A stretch of DNA of 64,000 nt from DASQPR01 sp963797605 (GCA_963797605.1 CAWCPX010000007.1:1-64000); one strand, 5' to 3'. Shown: positions 36,052 through 46,416, counted from the stretch's first letter. Translations and numbers: made by a program. The notes: generated from the sequence alone by a model not told the origin.

Positions 36052-38533
36052 TCAGTGCGCGAAGACCTCCAGCTCGGAGAACTGCGCGGCGATCCATCCG
36101 GTGTTGCTGGCGATCGTCAGCGTCAGCTTCCGCACGGTCGTGGCCGGGAACGTGATCGTCACGGAGTTGTTGTCGACGCCCGGGTCGAGCGTGTAGTCAG
36201 CCGCGGCGACCAGCGGCGCACCGTCGGCCGAGATCGCGACGTTCTCGGTACGCGTGCCCCAGCCCGGCGGCAGCGTGCAGCACGATCCGGTCGATCGAGA
36301 ACGACTGGCCCAGGTCGAGCGTGACCGTCTGCGGCCACGGGTCGCCGTCGTGGCTCTCGAAGTAGGAGCCCTGGTCACCGTCGACGAGCTTCTGCGGCCC
36401 GAAGAAGTCGGCCGCCTCCGAACTCGACGTGATCGAGCGCCCGAGAGCCAGGTTGCCGTTCGGGTCGAAGCCGATGCCCTTGATCCCGACGACGTACGGG
36501 CCGGCGGGCGAGGTGCTGTCGATCGTCAGCAGCCCGGCGAAGTTGCCGGACGTCGTCGGCGTGAACCCGACGTGCAGCGTGCACGTGGCACCGACGGCGA
36601 TCGTGCCGCAGGTGTTGGCGACGGTGAAGCCGGCCGGTGGCGTGACCGACTGGATCGTGATCGGCTTCGGGCCCGGGTTCGTGATCGCGATCGGCAGCGT
36701 GGCCGACGTGTTCAGACCCTGGAAACCGAAGTCGATGCCGGCGGCCTGGGCGATCTGCAGCTGGCCCGCGGGCGGGAAGCCGCACTTCGTGCCAGACCAG
36801 CCGAGGTTGCCGGCGCCCTTGGTGATCGCGAACCCGCTGGCGCAGTCGATCACGCCGGTGTCGCCGAGGCCCAACGCCACCACGTGCGCGAACGTCGCCG
36901 CGCCGGGAGCCTGGAGCTGCACGGCAGACGTACCGGCGCCGAGGATGTTGACGTTCTTGACGTTGACGTTGGTGATGCTCTCGCCGTAGAACTGCAGCGC
37001 CGCGAAGGAGCTGTCGACGATCGTCTCGTCGCTGACGTTGATCGTGCCCGTCATCGCCTCGTCGGCCGCCCAGAAGATCTCCGCGGCGAGTTCGGTCGGG
37101 TCGTTGGGCACCAGGTTGCCGTCGCGCAGCAGCAGGTTGCCGGTGACGGTCGTGGTGCCCGCCAGCGGCACCGAGCCGAAGCGGTTGGCCACCTGCACGC
37201 CGCCGCCCTGGGTCACCGTGTCGGCCGCGATGTTGTCGCTGATCGTGTTGTCGTGACCCCCGTAGATCGCGAAACCGTTGGCGAGCACCGGCACCGACGC
37301 CGTGTCGTGGGTGAACGACGTTGTCGTGGTCGGCGTTCTGGTCGGACCACATCGCGAACGCGTCGTCGCCGGTGTTGCGGATGAACGTGTTCGAGATGGT
37401 CACGTGGCTGACACCGTTGTGCAGGTTGATGCCGTCGGCCATGGTGTCCTGGATGCGGGTGTTCGTGATGGTCAGACCGTCGACCGGGCCGTCGAACCAG
37501 GCGCCGACCTTCGTGTGCTCGATCCACAGGTTGTCGACGGTCGAACCGCCGCCCAGCGAGCCGCCGAGGCCGCTGTCGGAGATCTGGTCGTTGCGCACCG
37601 TGGTCTCGCCGAAGATCGCGAAGCCGGAGAGGTGCACGCGCGTTGCTCGGCGTCGGGCGCGCCCTTGCCGAACACGCCGACGCCGGCACCGTGCAGCACC
37701 GAGTACCACGGGCCGGCGCCCTTGATCGTCACGTTGTCGACGAGGAGCTGACGCGTGACCGTGAACGTGCCGGCCGGGATGAACAGGCCCTTGGCCTGCG
37801 GCTTAGGCCGCGTTGATCGCGTCCTGGATCGCCTGCGAGGAGTCGGTCGCGCCGGTCGGGTCGGCGCCGAAGTCGGTGACGTCGAGGTAGCCGGCCGGAG
37901 CCGTGGCCGCGGGCGCGACGCTCTCGAAGTCGGCGAGGTCGATCACGCGTGGCCGGCGTCGGCCTGGAACCGAACCCGGGTGCCGGCCGGCAGCGTGTGC
38001 GCGAACATCGTGCGGGCGTCGTCGAAGTAGTGGTGCTCGCCGCCGTCGGTCGGCGGTGTTCGTGAACGGGTAGTTGCCGTAGACGTCGCGAGTACGCCGA
38101 GGTCAGCGTCACGTTGGCGGTCTGGCTGCCGTGCCGAGACGTGCAGCGTGGAGTCCGGGCCGTCGGGGATCGCGTAACGCACGTCGACCGCGTTGGCGGC
38201 CTTCGCGAGCGTGAAGTCGACGTACTGCCCGGCCTTCAGGCTGACCGCGCGGCGGCCGGACGCTTCGGCGGCGAGCTGCGTGAACGCGCGGCTCGGGCTG
38301 AGCACGGTGCCGTTGGTGCGCGCGTTCTCCGCCTCGTATTCGGTGAACGGCACCTTGGCGCCGGGGCCGTTCGTCGTGGCGGGGAGCGGCAGCGCCGTGC
38401 CCGGAAGGCTGGGGAGCGTGGGGAGCGGGACGCTGGCGGCGGCCGGAGACGCACCGCCCGCCAGCATGGCGCTCGCGATCACGACGGCGGCACCGGCCGC
38501 CATCGCGGTGCGGGGGAGAAATCTGCGAGTCAT
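36052..38533 (-). CDS. Secreted right-handed beta-helix glycoside hydrolase, GH87 (alpha-1,3-glucanase/mycodextranase)-like (frameshifts)
   Basis: About 820 residues. A signal peptide (MAAGAAVVIASAMLAGGASPAAA) precedes a CBM35-like module (FTEYEAENARTNG, GQYVDFTLAKAANAVDVRYAI). Next is a parallel beta-helix with MADGINLHNG and NTGDDAFAMWSDQNADHDN, which carry the Asp residues expected for a GH87/GH49-type active site. An ASH/Hydin-type Ig module (NPGPKPITIQSVTPPAGF) and a C-terminal F5/8 discoidin domain (NLALGRSITSSSEAADFFG to FSELEVFAH) follow. Frame changes lie near 38150, 38050, 37930, 37800, 37640, 37300 and 36260. It probably degrades fungal or dental-type alpha-glucans. The exact substrate is an inference. 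Confidence 0.7.
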
Positions 38534-38814
38534 CGTGGCTTTCTTCTTTCACGTAAGCCGGCGTGGATGAGACGTGAGCGGGATCACCGTAACGATGACG
38601 ACAGTGTTTCCGCAATATGTCGCGCAGATTATTGCAAGCGGATGACTTTCTTACGGATATCCACGGCGTTTGTGGATCGGGCCATGCCCTCGGAAATATG
38701 CGCTGACCTCGTGTCGTGCGCGAACGTGCCAATTCTTGGCTGCCCAGTCGGGGCGTGAGCGGCGGAACGCGGCGGATGACGGGCTTCGCAATTTTGGTAC
38801 GAGTGGATGCAAAT

Positions 38815-40182
38815 TCATGCAAGCGTCGGGCGCGTTCGATCCCTGGCGGTGCGATCGAGAAAAACGGAGGTTAGCGGGCGGTCGCGGGGTTCGTCGCGAA
38901 GCCGTGCACCGCCACCGGGCTGCACGTGCGCCGGGTTGCCGTGTCGCGCCGGCGCCTTCACCTGTGGAGCGGCGGGCGCGGAGCCGCCGCCCGACGACGA
39001 TCCGTTGGTGGGACCGTGGCCGTTAGTGGCGCCCGGAGTGTTCGCGGCGGCACGGAGCGGCACGACGCGAAGTTCCCGCGTCGGCTCGTCGTAGGGCCCG
39101 CTGCTGTACGGGCCGGCGCCATACGGACCGGCCGCATAGGGCCCGGAACTGTGGCGCCGGGGATTGGCGGCGGCGCTGTTCGTGCCGGCACCGACGAGCG
39201 ACGATCCGTTGATGTTGGCGCCGTCGAGCACGGGCACGGGGGAGTTCATGGCCGGCGTGTTGCGCGTCGACTTGATCGGGCCGGCGGCGAGCTTCGTCGT
39301 GGCGACGCCCGCTGCCTCGGCGAAACCCTCGGCCATGCCCTCCGCGACGTGATCATGCTGCGGCTGGGCGAAGCGGGTCAGGCCGAGCACCGCGACGAGG
39401 GTGAACGTGAATCCGGCCGCGGCCAGCCACTGCCGACCGGGCCAGATCTGGTCGCCGAGCATGAGCAGACCGATGATCGCGGCCGGAGCCGTCGAGGCGG
39501 CGTCCATCGCGGCGACGGCGGCGGTTGTCGAGCCCCGCTGCATCGCCATGCCCAGCAGCAACTGCCCGACGACGGCGTGCGCGAATAGCAGCAGGAGCAG
39601 CGGGTTCATCACGAGCGCGTGCAGGCTGTGCACGTTGGCCAGGGAACGCGAGTCGATGGCCGCCGCGCCGAACGCGAGACCGGCCAGGGCGCCGAGCGCG
39701 ACCGAGCCGGGGGCACCGCGGAGCCGGGCGGCGAAGATGCCGATCACGCCGATCACGACGAGCACCGCGCTGAGCACGATGATGCCGAGCATATCGATGG
39801 GACGCGCGGCGCCGGGTTTGGCGGAGACGACGAGACCGGCGATGCCGAAGCCGAGAAGACCGAGTAATAGCAGCTCAGCGCGGGGGAGACGCCATTTGAG
39901 AATGGCCACCCCGAGAATGGCCATCACCCCGAGGCCGGCCGCGACACTTGCCTGCACAAGAAAGAGTGGCAATTGACGTCTGGCGAAGAACGCGAGGGTG
40001 AAACCAATGGCTTGGCAACCGACGCCGAATAGGTAAGTCCGCTGGCCGGCGAGCCGCCACAACAGCGACGGATGCATAGTGTGATGCGGTCGTGTACGCA
40101 CCGCTGCGATGGACTGCAACAGGTTGCTGCACCCGTATGCGATGACCATCGCGCCTAGGCACAACCAACCGGAGGACACCAT
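38815..40182 (-). CDS. DMT/EamA-like multi-spanning membrane protein with Gly-Pro-Tyr tail
   Basis: 455 residues with about nine hydrophobic helices in the first 300 (WLCLGAMVIAYGCSNLLQ, LLLLGLLGFGIAGLVVSA, MLGIIVLSAVLVVIGVIGIFAARL and others), the layout of a DMT-type permease or small-molecule exporter. The last 150 residues are a long hydrophilic tail with the repeat GPYAAGPYGAGPYSSGPY, probably disordered and cytosolic. It begins with ATG 40182. The substrate is unknown; the reading frame is intact. Confidence 0.7.
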   Translation of the reverse strand: MVSSGWLCLGAMVIAYGCSNLLQSIAAVRTRPHHTMHPSLLWRLAGQRTYLFGVGCQAIGFTLAFFARRQLPLFLVQASVAAGLGVMAILGVAILKWRLPRAELLLLGLLGFGIAGLVVSAKPGAARPIDMLGIIVLSAVLVVIGVIGIFAARLRGAPGSVALGALAGLAFGAAAIDSRSLANVHSLHALVMNPLLLLLFAHAVVGQLLLGMAMQRGSTTAAVAAMDAASTAPAAIIGLLMLGDQIWPGRQWLAAAGFTFTLVAVLGLTRFAQPQHDHVAEGMAEGFAEAAGVATTKLAAGPIKSTRNTPAMNSPVPVLDGANINGSSLVGAGTNSAAANPRRHSSGPYAAGPYGAGPYSSGPYDEPTRELRVVPLRAAANTPGATNGHGPTNGSSSGGGSAPAAPQVKAPARHGNPAHVQPGGGARLRDEPRDRPLTSVFLDRTARDRTRPTLA

Positions 40183-40363
40183 TGCACGAGGATAGACGGC
40201 GATCGGGAATAAAGCCCGTCGGCATCTGAGACCGTAAGATCGCCCCGGCCCTCGCCAGCGGGAATCCGGGTCGTTCGGCGAAAATAATGAGCCGTTCGGG
40301 TAGGTCTGGCGGACAAATTATTTCGGGAGTGGCGTGCGTCACGTCGGGTCGCGTCGCGCAGCG

Positions 40364-41177
40364 TCAGGTGAGACCCAGCGACGGCACGTGCAGGCTTTCC
40401 AGCACATCGTGGTGCAGTGCGCCGTTTGTCGCGATCGCGCTCCCGCCGCTCGGCCCCGGGTGACCGCTCAGATCGGTGAACGACCCGCCGGCCTCGGTGA
40501 TGATCGGCACGAGCGCGGCCATGTCCCACAGCGAGAGCTCCGGTTCGACCATGATGTCGACGGCGCCCTCGGCCACGAGCATGTAGCCGTAGAAGTCGCC
40601 GTACGCCCGACTCCGCCACGTCTTGCGCATGATCCCGAGCATCGACGTCGAGGCGGCCGGTCTCCTCCCAGCCGGTCAGCGACGAGTAGCAGAACGAGGC
40701 GTCGGCCATCCGCCGGACCCCGGAGACCCGGATCGGTGTCGCGGCCGCTTGGTGCCGGCCCGCGTACGCGCCGTGGCCGGACGCGGCCCACCATCGGCGG
40801 CCCAGCGCCGGCGCCGAGACCATCCCGACGACCGCCTGGTCGCCGTCCATCAAAGCGATCAACGTCGCCCAGATGGGTACGCCCCGGATGTAGTTCTTCG
40901 TGCCGTCGATCGGGTCGATGATCCAGCGGCGTTGCCCGGCACCGGCGGGAGCATCGGTGGACCCGAACTCCTCGCCGAAGACGCCGTCGCGGGGACGCGT
41001 CCGGTTCAGCGTCGACCGGAGGGCCTTTTCGACCGCCGTGTCGGCGTCGGAGACCGGGGTGAGATCGGGCTTGTCCTCGACGCGGAGATTGAGGGCCCGG
41101 AAGCGGCTCATCGAAATGGTGTCCGCGGTGTCCGCGAGCATGTGCGTCAGGGCGAGGTCATCGGCATATCCGGGCAT
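40364..41177 (-). CDS. hisN: Histidinol-phosphatase of the inositol-monophosphatase family (one frameshift)
   Basis: About 270 residues. Mg-dependent IMPase fold: GEEFG near residue 68, WIIDPIDGTKNYIRG near 85 (metal-binding DPIDGT) and LSLWDMAALVPIITEAGG near 205. It dephosphorylates L-histidinol phosphate in histidine synthesis, or inositol-1-phosphate in related proteins. The N-terminal sequence (DDLALTHMLADTADTISMSRFRA) fits actinobacterial HisN. One extra base near 40640 separates GRLDV from MLGIMRKTWRSRAYGDF; joining them restores a normal protein. Confidence 0.85.
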
Positions 41178-41254
41178 GTCGGCAACCTAGCCGACGCAGT
41201 GCTCCCACGTGTAGTCCATAAACGTGAACGTGAACGCACGTGTCGCGCGGAAGG

Positions 41255-42050
41255 TCAAACCGCGATCGGAGCCGAGATCGCCGGGTACGGGTCGTAGCCC
41301 TCGATGATCATGTCCTCGTAGCGGAAATCGGTCACCTCGTCGAGCTTCCGGGCGAGCGTGAGCCGGGGCAGCGGGCGCGGTTGACGTTCGAGTTGGAGCT
41401 TCGCCTGGTCGACGTGGTTGTTGTAGAGGTGCGCGTCGCCGATCGTGTGCACGAAGTCGCCCGACCGTCAGCCCGGTCGCGGACGCCATCAGGTGCGTCA
41501 GCAGCGCGTAGCTCGCGATGTTGAACGGCAGGCCGAGGAAGATGTCGGCGGAGCGCTGGTAGAGCTGGCACGACAGCCTTCCGTCGGCCACGTAGAACTG
41601 GAACATCGTGTGGCACGGCTGCAGCGCCATCTCGGCCAGATCGGCGACGTTCCACGCGCTCACGAGCAGGCGCCGCGAGTCGGGATTGCGCCGGATCTCG
41701 TCGGTGACCCAGGCGATCTGGTCGATCGTGCGGCCGTCCGGGCATTCCCAGGAGCGCCACTGCTTGCCGTAGACCGGCCCGAGGTTGCCGTCGGGGTCGG
41801 CCCACTCGTCCCAGATGCGCACGTTGTTCTCGTGTAGGTAGCCGATGTTGGTCTCGCCGCGCAGGAACCAGATCAGCTCGTGCGCGATCGACCGCATGTG
41901 CACCTTTTTCGTGGTGAGCAGCGGGAACCCGGCCGCGAGGTCGAACCGCATCTGAGCGCCGAAGATCGACCGGGTGCCGGTGCCGGTGCGGTCGCCCTTC
42001 TCGGTGCCGTTGTGCAAGACATGATCGAGCAGGTCAAGGTAGGCGCGCAT
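41255..42050 (-). CDS. thyA: Thymidylate synthase (one frameshift)
   Basis: 264 residues after removing one extra G near 41463 (SATGLTVG-DFVHTIGDAHLY), exactly the usual ThyA length. It methylates dUMP to dTMP with methylene-tetrahydrofolate. It shows RTGTGTRSIFG near 21, TTKKVHMRSIAHELIWFLRG, the catalytic Cys in ALQPCHTMFQFYV near 146, RSADIFLGLPFNIASYALL, and ends YDPYPAISAPIAV. The start is ATG 42050. Confidence 0.95.
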
Positions 42051-42172
42051 GCGGCGAATATTACCGCCGGGGATAAACGGTGACGCGTGTTGCGCGCCTG
42101 AGGGGCAGAGGGTGCGCCAATCGGGTTGGTGGACACGCCGCAGCCGTACCAGGCCCGGTTGACGGATCCTCT

Positions 42173-42724
42173 ATGTTGGCTGGCGTGCGTCCGGATGTGT
42201 TGTGTGGCCTGCTGGCCGAGGAAGAGCGATTGCTCGTGTTTTCCGCCGTGGTGCTCGGTGCGTCGTCGCCGAGCGCGGTCGCCACGGCGACGGGTCTGCC
42301 GGCCCGGGAGGTCGTGCGGGCGATCCGCCGCTTGGAGCAGGGCGGGATCGTCTCGATCGTCGACGGCGCGTTGATCGCCTCACGGGAGGTCTTCAAGGAC
42401 TCGGTGCGGGAACACACTCCGGAACCGGTCCCCGAGGAGCCGCTCGACCCGGATGCCGCGAAGGCGTCGACGTTGCGGGCGTTTGTGCGTGACGGTCGGC
42501 TGGTCTCGATGCCGGCCATGCGGAGCAAGCGCAAGGTGGTCCTCGAGCACATCGCGGCCTGCTTCGAGCCCGGCGTGAAATATCCGGAGCGCGCGGTCGA
42601 CGCGGTGTTGCGTGCCTGGCACGACGACTACGTCACGCTTCGGCGCTATTTGATCGATGAGGCGCTGATGGATCGCGAACACGGCATCTACTGGCGCGCC
42701 GGCGGCCCGGTCGACGTCGACTGA
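42173..42724 (+). CDS. DUF2087 domain protein with N-terminal winged-helix-like region
   Basis: 183 residues from ATG 42173; the frame opens at 42080 but that stretch looks non-coding. The C-terminal half has the DUF2087 signature: KRKVVLEHIAACFEPGVKYPE, then VLRAWHDDYVTLRRYLIDEALMDRE. The N-terminal 75 residues (SPSAVATATGLPAREVVRAIRRLEQGGIVSI) look like an ArsR/MarR-type winged helix. A DNA-binding regulator is plausible. Divergent from thyA. Confidence 0.75.
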   Translation: MLAGVRPDVLCGLLAEEERLLVFSAVVLGASSPSAVATATGLPAREVVRAIRRLEQGGIVSIVDGALIASREVFKDSVREHTPEPVPEEPLDPDAAKASTLRAFVRDGRLVSMPAMRSKRKVVLEHIAACFEPGVKYPERAVDAVLRAWHDDYVTLRRYLIDEALMDREHGIYWRAGGPVDVD

Positions 42725-42894
42725 GCGGTCGCGGGGTTCGCCGACGGTCGTCAGCCGCATCCGCTGCGCAAAACCGGGCCGACGTTCCGCGAAAACCATG
42801 TTGTAGCAGACATGAAGATGTCGATCGCGACATCGCTTTCGCCAAACATGTATCCCGTTTCGGTCGTGCCGCCAGAGATGTGGTCAACGGATTC

Positions 42895-42963
42895 GCTCAA
42901 CGGATGCCGCTCAACGGATGCCGCTCAACGGGTTCGCTGAACCCGTGCGCTCAACGGGTCCGT
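42895..42963. repeat. Five imperfect 13-14-bp tandem units beside rsgA, with a hairpin
   Basis: GCTCAACGGATGCC appears twice at 42895 and 42909 and is followed by variants ending at the rsgA stop. Within it, ACGGGTTC and GAACCCGT (42928-42946) form an 8-bp hairpin that may end the minus-strand rsgA transcript. Confidence 0.6.
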
Positions 42964-44012
42964 CAGCGCGTGCGGTTCGGGTCCGGGTTGGGGTCGTCGG
43001 GTTCCGGATCGAAGGTGCCCGCCTGCGACTGCAACAACCGCCGGAACGACGCCAACCGTCTCGGGTCGGCACCGCCTGCCGCGATCAGCGCGTCCAGACC
43101 GCATTCCGGTGACGTCGCCAGGTGCTCGCAGTTCGGCGGGCAGTTGACGGACGCCTCGACCAGGTCCGGGAAGCCGTGCAGCAGGCTGTTCGCCGAGACA
43201 TGCGCGAGGCCGAACGACCGCACGCCGGGCGTATCGATGATCCAGCCGGAGTTGCCCGGCAATGGCAGCGCGACGGCACTGGTGGACGTATGCCGGCCCT
43301 TGCCGATCGAACTCACCACGCCGACGGCACGGTCGACACCCGGGATCAGACGGTTGACAAGGGTCGACTTGCCGACGCCGGAGTGCCCGATCATCACCGA
43401 CACCTGGCCGGCCAGCGCGTCTTCGAGGTCCGTCAGGGGCCGGTCGGGGTAACAGAGCACGTAGGGCAGGAGCAGTTCGGCGTAGTAGTCGAGCACGGCT
43501 TCCGGCCCGGCGAGGTCGGCCTTCGTGAGGCACAGCAGCGGCTCGATCTCGGCGTCGTACGCCGCGACGAGGCAGCGGTCGATGAAGCCCGTGCGCGCCG
43601 GTGGATCCGCGAGCGCGCTCACGATCACGAGCTGGTCGGCGTTGGCCACGATGACGCGTTCGAGGCGGCCCTCGGGTGTCGTGTCGTCGTCGTCGGCCGT
43701 ACGCCGGAGCACCCCGGTGCGTTCCTCGATGCGGACGATGCGGGCGAGCGCGTCCGTCTGACCGGACACGTCACCGACGACGGCCACCCGGTCGCCCACG
43801 ACAACGCCGCGCCGGCCGAGTTCCCGGGCGCGCATCGCCGTGACCGCGGTGCCGTCGACCTCGACCGTGAACCGGCCCCGGTCGACCGCCATCACGAAGC
43901 CCTCGGCGGCATCGGCGTGTTTCGGCCGCACCCGGGTGCGCGGGCGGGAGGACGTCTTGCCGGGGCGCACCCGCACATCGTCCTCGTCGTATTCGCGCCG
44001 TTTGGCCGTCAA
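42963..44012 (-). CDS. rsgA: Ribosome small subunit-dependent GTPase A
   Basis: 349 residues. A circularly permuted GTPase: G4 LTKADL near residue 170, G1 GHSGVGKSTLVN near 219, G3 DTPGVRSFG near 262, an N-terminal OB fold (RFTVEVDGTAVTAMRARELGRRG) and a C-terminal zinc knuckle (CPPNCEHLATSPEC). It matures the 30S subunit. The best start is TTG 44012 with GAGAGG seven bases upstream. The open frame to 44207 is GC-rich shadow and lacks an SD. The reading frame is intact. Confidence 0.9.
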   Translation of the reverse strand: MTAKRREYDEDDVRVRPGKTSSRPRTRVRPKHADAAEGFVMAVDRGRFTVEVDGTAVTAMRARELGRRGVVVGDRVAVVGDVSGQTDALARIVRIEERTGVLRRTADDDDTTPEGRLERVIVANADQLVIVSALADPPARTGFIDRCLVAAYDAEIEPLLCLTKADLAGPEAVLDYYAELLLPYVLCYPDRPLTDLEDALAGQVSVMIGHSGVGKSTLVNRLIPGVDRAVGVVSSIGKGRHTSTSAVALPLPGNSGWIIDTPGVRSFGLAHVSANSLLHGFPDLVEASVNCPPNCEHLATSPECGLDALIAAGGADPRRLASFRRLLQSQAGTFDPEPDDPNPDPNRTR

Positions 44013-44109
44013 CCGAATCCTCTCGTCACAGCATCGTGGTCCGCCTTCGCACCTTAGCCGCCCGGGGTTCAGGCTGTCCCGATCCCCGACGCCGGGATAG
44101 GTTGGGCGC

Positions 44110-44871
44110 ATGTGCGGGCGGTATGCGACGACGCGGACGGCGACCGATCTCTCCGCACTCTTCGACGCGATCGACACGACGGCGTCAGACCCCGACGACG
44201 CGGCCACTGATCCGGCCGACGCCCCGGCGCGAGGTCGCGTCGTCGTCGATTACAACGTGGCGCCGACCGACCCGATCCCGATCGTGCGCATGTCGGCGTC
44301 GGTCGGTGCGCGGGTGCTCAGCGTGGCCCGGTGGGGCCTGGTGCCACCGTGGGCGACCGATCGCCGTGTCGGCGCTCGCATGATCAATGCGCGAGCCGAG
44401 ACCGTCGCTACGACAAAGGCGTTCGCCAGGCCATTCGCGGCCCGCCGGTGCTTAGTGCCCGCGACCGGGTGGTATGAATTCGCGGTCGCCGCCGGGTCGA
44501 CTCGAAAGCAGCCCTATTTCATGACTCCGCGTAATGGAGAGCCGGTCGTCTTCGGGGGATTGTGGTCGGTTTGGGGGCCGCCCGGTGACCGATTGCTGAC
44601 CTGTTCGATTGTCACGATGGAAGCGATCGGCGATTTGACAGCCGTACACGACAGAATGCCGTTGATGTTGGCTCGTGATCGCTGGGACGCCTGGCTGACG
44701 ACAGCGACTGACCTCGGCGGACTACTCGCGCCACCGTCACTCGCCGAAGTCGAGGCGCTGGAGATCCGGCCGGTCTCAGGCGCGGTCGGAGATGTGCGCA
44801 ATGACGGTCCGCAACTCATTGAACGGATCATCCAACCGGCCGAAGCAGCGGTTGATCTCACCCTCTTTTAG
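44110..44871 (+). CDS. SRAP (YedK/HMCES-like) abasic-site DNA-protein crosslinking protein
   Basis: 253 residues. The catalytic Cys2 directly follows Met (MCGRYATT) and is exposed after Met removal. MINARAETV near residue 96, WYEFAV near 122 and VHDRMPLML near 178 (catalytic His) complete the active site. SRAP proteins shield abasic sites in single-stranded DNA by a thiazolidine crosslink. A charged low-complexity insertion (TTASDPDDAATDPADAPARG) sits near residue 25. Monocistronic. Confidence 0.9.
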   Translation: MCGRYATTRTATDLSALFDAIDTTASDPDDAATDPADAPARGRVVVDYNVAPTDPIPIVRMSASVGARVLSVARWGLVPPWATDRRVGARMINARAETVATTKAFARPFAARRCLVPATGWYEFAVAAGSTRKQPYFMTPRNGEPVVFGGLWSVWGPPGDRLLTCSIVTMEAIGDLTAVHDRMPLMLARDRWDAWLTTATDLGGLLAPPSLAEVEALEIRPVSGAVGDVRNDGPQLIERIIQPAEAAVDLTLF

Positions 44872-45030
44872 TCGCATTCGCTGTAAATTCTCCTCGCACT
44901 TTTAGCAGTCCTTACGGAAAACCCTTGTCCTCGCTGTCGTTTATGCGATAGAACACAACGCCAGCGTTGAATGGCGCTGTCCCCAGGGTTGACCTTGGGG
45001 AGCTTGTTATACCCGCGGGGGAGGTGGGTA

Positions 45031-45417
45031 ATGACCCGAGCACGCATGCCTAGGCCACACGAAGTGGCGGCAGCTCGGAGGGACCCGAGATTGGTGCGTG
45101 CGTTCTCTGAACGCCGGCCAGATGAGGCATGGCGCGCCCGCGCGCTGTGCAGCCAACTCGATCCGGAGACGTTTTTCCCGGCACCTCGGGAGCCGACGGA
45201 TCCAGCGATCGCGTTGTGCCGATCGTGCGATGTGCAGGGCGCGTGCCTTGCGTGGGCGCTTGACGCCGGCGATTGCCACGGCGTCTGGGGCGGCACGACG
45301 GCCCGAGAACGCCGAGCAATGGCGCCGGTGTGGCGAGGCGAGCCAGATCCTGACATGGGGACGTTCCCGGGTCAGAATATCGGTCCGATCATGACCGGTT
45401 TGGCCGTTTCGGTGTAA
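45031..45417 (+). CDS. WhiB-family iron-sulfur regulator
   Basis: 128 residues from ATG 45031, preceded by GGGGGAGG. Cys ligands are ARALCSQ, then CRSCDVQGAC (C-x2-C-x5-C), with the HGVWGGTTARERRAM turn. The N-terminus MTRARMPRPHEVAAARRD is Arg-rich and the C-terminus lacks an AT-hook, so it is neither WhiB7 nor the compact WhiB1. A near-palindrome, CCCCAGGG-TTGA-CCTTGGGG (44979-44998), and TTGTCC-N17-ATAGAA (44926 onwards) form a possible promoter/operator. It lies close to the sigR stress locus. Confidence 0.85.
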   Translation: MTRARMPRPHEVAAARRDPRLVRAFSERRPDEAWRARALCSQLDPETFFPAPREPTDPAIALCRSCDVQGACLAWALDAGDCHGVWGGTTARERRAMAPVWRGEPDPDMGTFPGQNIGPIMTGLAVSV

Positions 45418-45456
45418 ATTCCGTCGCACCGAGCGCCTGGGCCGCACCATGTACAG

Positions 45457-46062
45457 ATGACGCAGTACGCGACATCGCGCGGTCCAGCGCTCGTGGCGAT
45501 GGACAGACCATCCGGCCCCGCGCGGAGCCTGCTCGTGCTCGGGCATGGCGCCGGCGGTGGCGTGGACTCACCCGACCTCGTGGCGATCACAAATGCCGCC
45601 GTCGGGCACGGTGTCGCTGTCGTCCGCGTCACCCAGCCGTACCGTGTCGCGGGTAGGCGCGCGCCCGCACCGGCCGGTCACCTCGACGAGGCGTGGACGG
45701 CTGTCCTCGCGCAACTTCGCCGCGGCGCTGACCGAAAGCTGCCGCTGATTGTCGGTGGGCGGTCCAGTGGCGCCCGGGTCGCATGCCGCACCGCCGTGGC
45801 CACCGGTGCGGTCGGCGTGCTCGCGCTCGCGTTCCCGCTGCATCCGCCGGGCCACCCGGAGAAGTCCCGCGACTCGGAGCTTCGGACCGGCCTCCCGACG
45901 CTGGTGGTCAACGGCGATCGGGACCCGTTCGGGGTGCCGGAGGCCGGAGACAGTGTCGAGGTGGCGGTGCGTCCAGGTGCCCGGCATGACCTTCGGACCG
46001 ATTTGCGGGGCACATCTGCCCTGGTCACCGAGTGGTTGTGCCGTATGGATTGGGCGTCGTGA
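45457..46062 (+). CDS. Alpha/beta-hydrolase (KANL3/Tex30-like)
   Basis: 201 residues. A compact alpha/beta fold: LLVLGHGAGGG near residue 26 (oxyanion region), nucleophile elbow GGRSSGARVA near 100 (Ser at its centre), and PTLVVNGDRDPFG near 147 (acid). Usual members are 200-220 residues and their substrates are unknown. The His is likely RHDLRTD. It starts 39 bases after the WhiB gene stop. Confidence 0.8.
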   Translation: MTQYATSRGPALVAMDRPSGPARSLLVLGHGAGGGVDSPDLVAITNAAVGHGVAVVRVTQPYRVAGRRAPAPAGHLDEAWTAVLAQLRRGADRKLPLIVGGRSSGARVACRTAVATGAVGVLALAFPLHPPGHPEKSRDSELRTGLPTLVVNGDRDPFGVPEAGDSVEVAVRPGARHDLRTDLRGTSALVTEWLCRMDWAS

Positions 46063-46093
46063 CCATCCCGGCGGCGGGTCGTTTAAAGGGATA

Positions 46094-46114
46094 GGACCCG
46101 ATACGTTCGGGTCC
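46094..46114 (+). terminator. Terminator-like hairpin after the hydrolase gene
   Basis: 8-bp perfect arms GGACCCGA / TCGGGTCC around TACGT, 31 bases past the hydrolase stop. It has no T-tract. Confidence 0.45.
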
Positions 46115-46319
46115 GGCACGAAGACCGCGGACGCTGTGGCTCAACGGCGATCGCGGCCGGTACCAACCTCCCAGGCTCCCCCTGGTCCCGACGGTTGACC
46201 GCGCGCGTTGCGGGGTAGCTACGCGCGCAGTCGGTCCCCCCGTCGGGCCAGGGGTGGCTCATTTTTCGGCCTTCTCATCCGGCTCTCACAGCGACTTTCC
46301 AGGCCCGCTTCCGCGATGT

Positions 46320-46346
46320 GGAATGCCTGAGCCGAGTCCCGGCGTT
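46320..46346 (+). promoter_or_regulatory. Candidate sigma-R autoregulatory promoter
   Basis: GGAAT, 19 bases, then GTT. The published SigR/SigH consensus is GGAAT-N18-GTT, with some variation in spacer. It lies 70 bases before sigR. SigR is known to activate its own gene in related organisms. Confidence 0.55.
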
Positions 46347-46416
46347 ACAACCCCCGTAGGGCGCATCGGACCATTTCCGACCTGCCCGTGAGGTTGTTGA
46401 CCTGGGAGGGAGCTGC

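Larger units (their letters stand above)
46063..46416 (+). other. Intergenic region before sigR
   Basis: 354 bases without a gene. It holds a terminator-like hairpin (46094-46114), a GC-rich inverted segment around CGCGCGTTGC (46199-46230) and a candidate sigma-R promoter (46320-46346). Confidence 0.5.

Noticed and set aside
46190..46235. tRNA-like structure
   Set aside because: No cloverleaf can be drawn; only a GC-rich inverted segment is seen.
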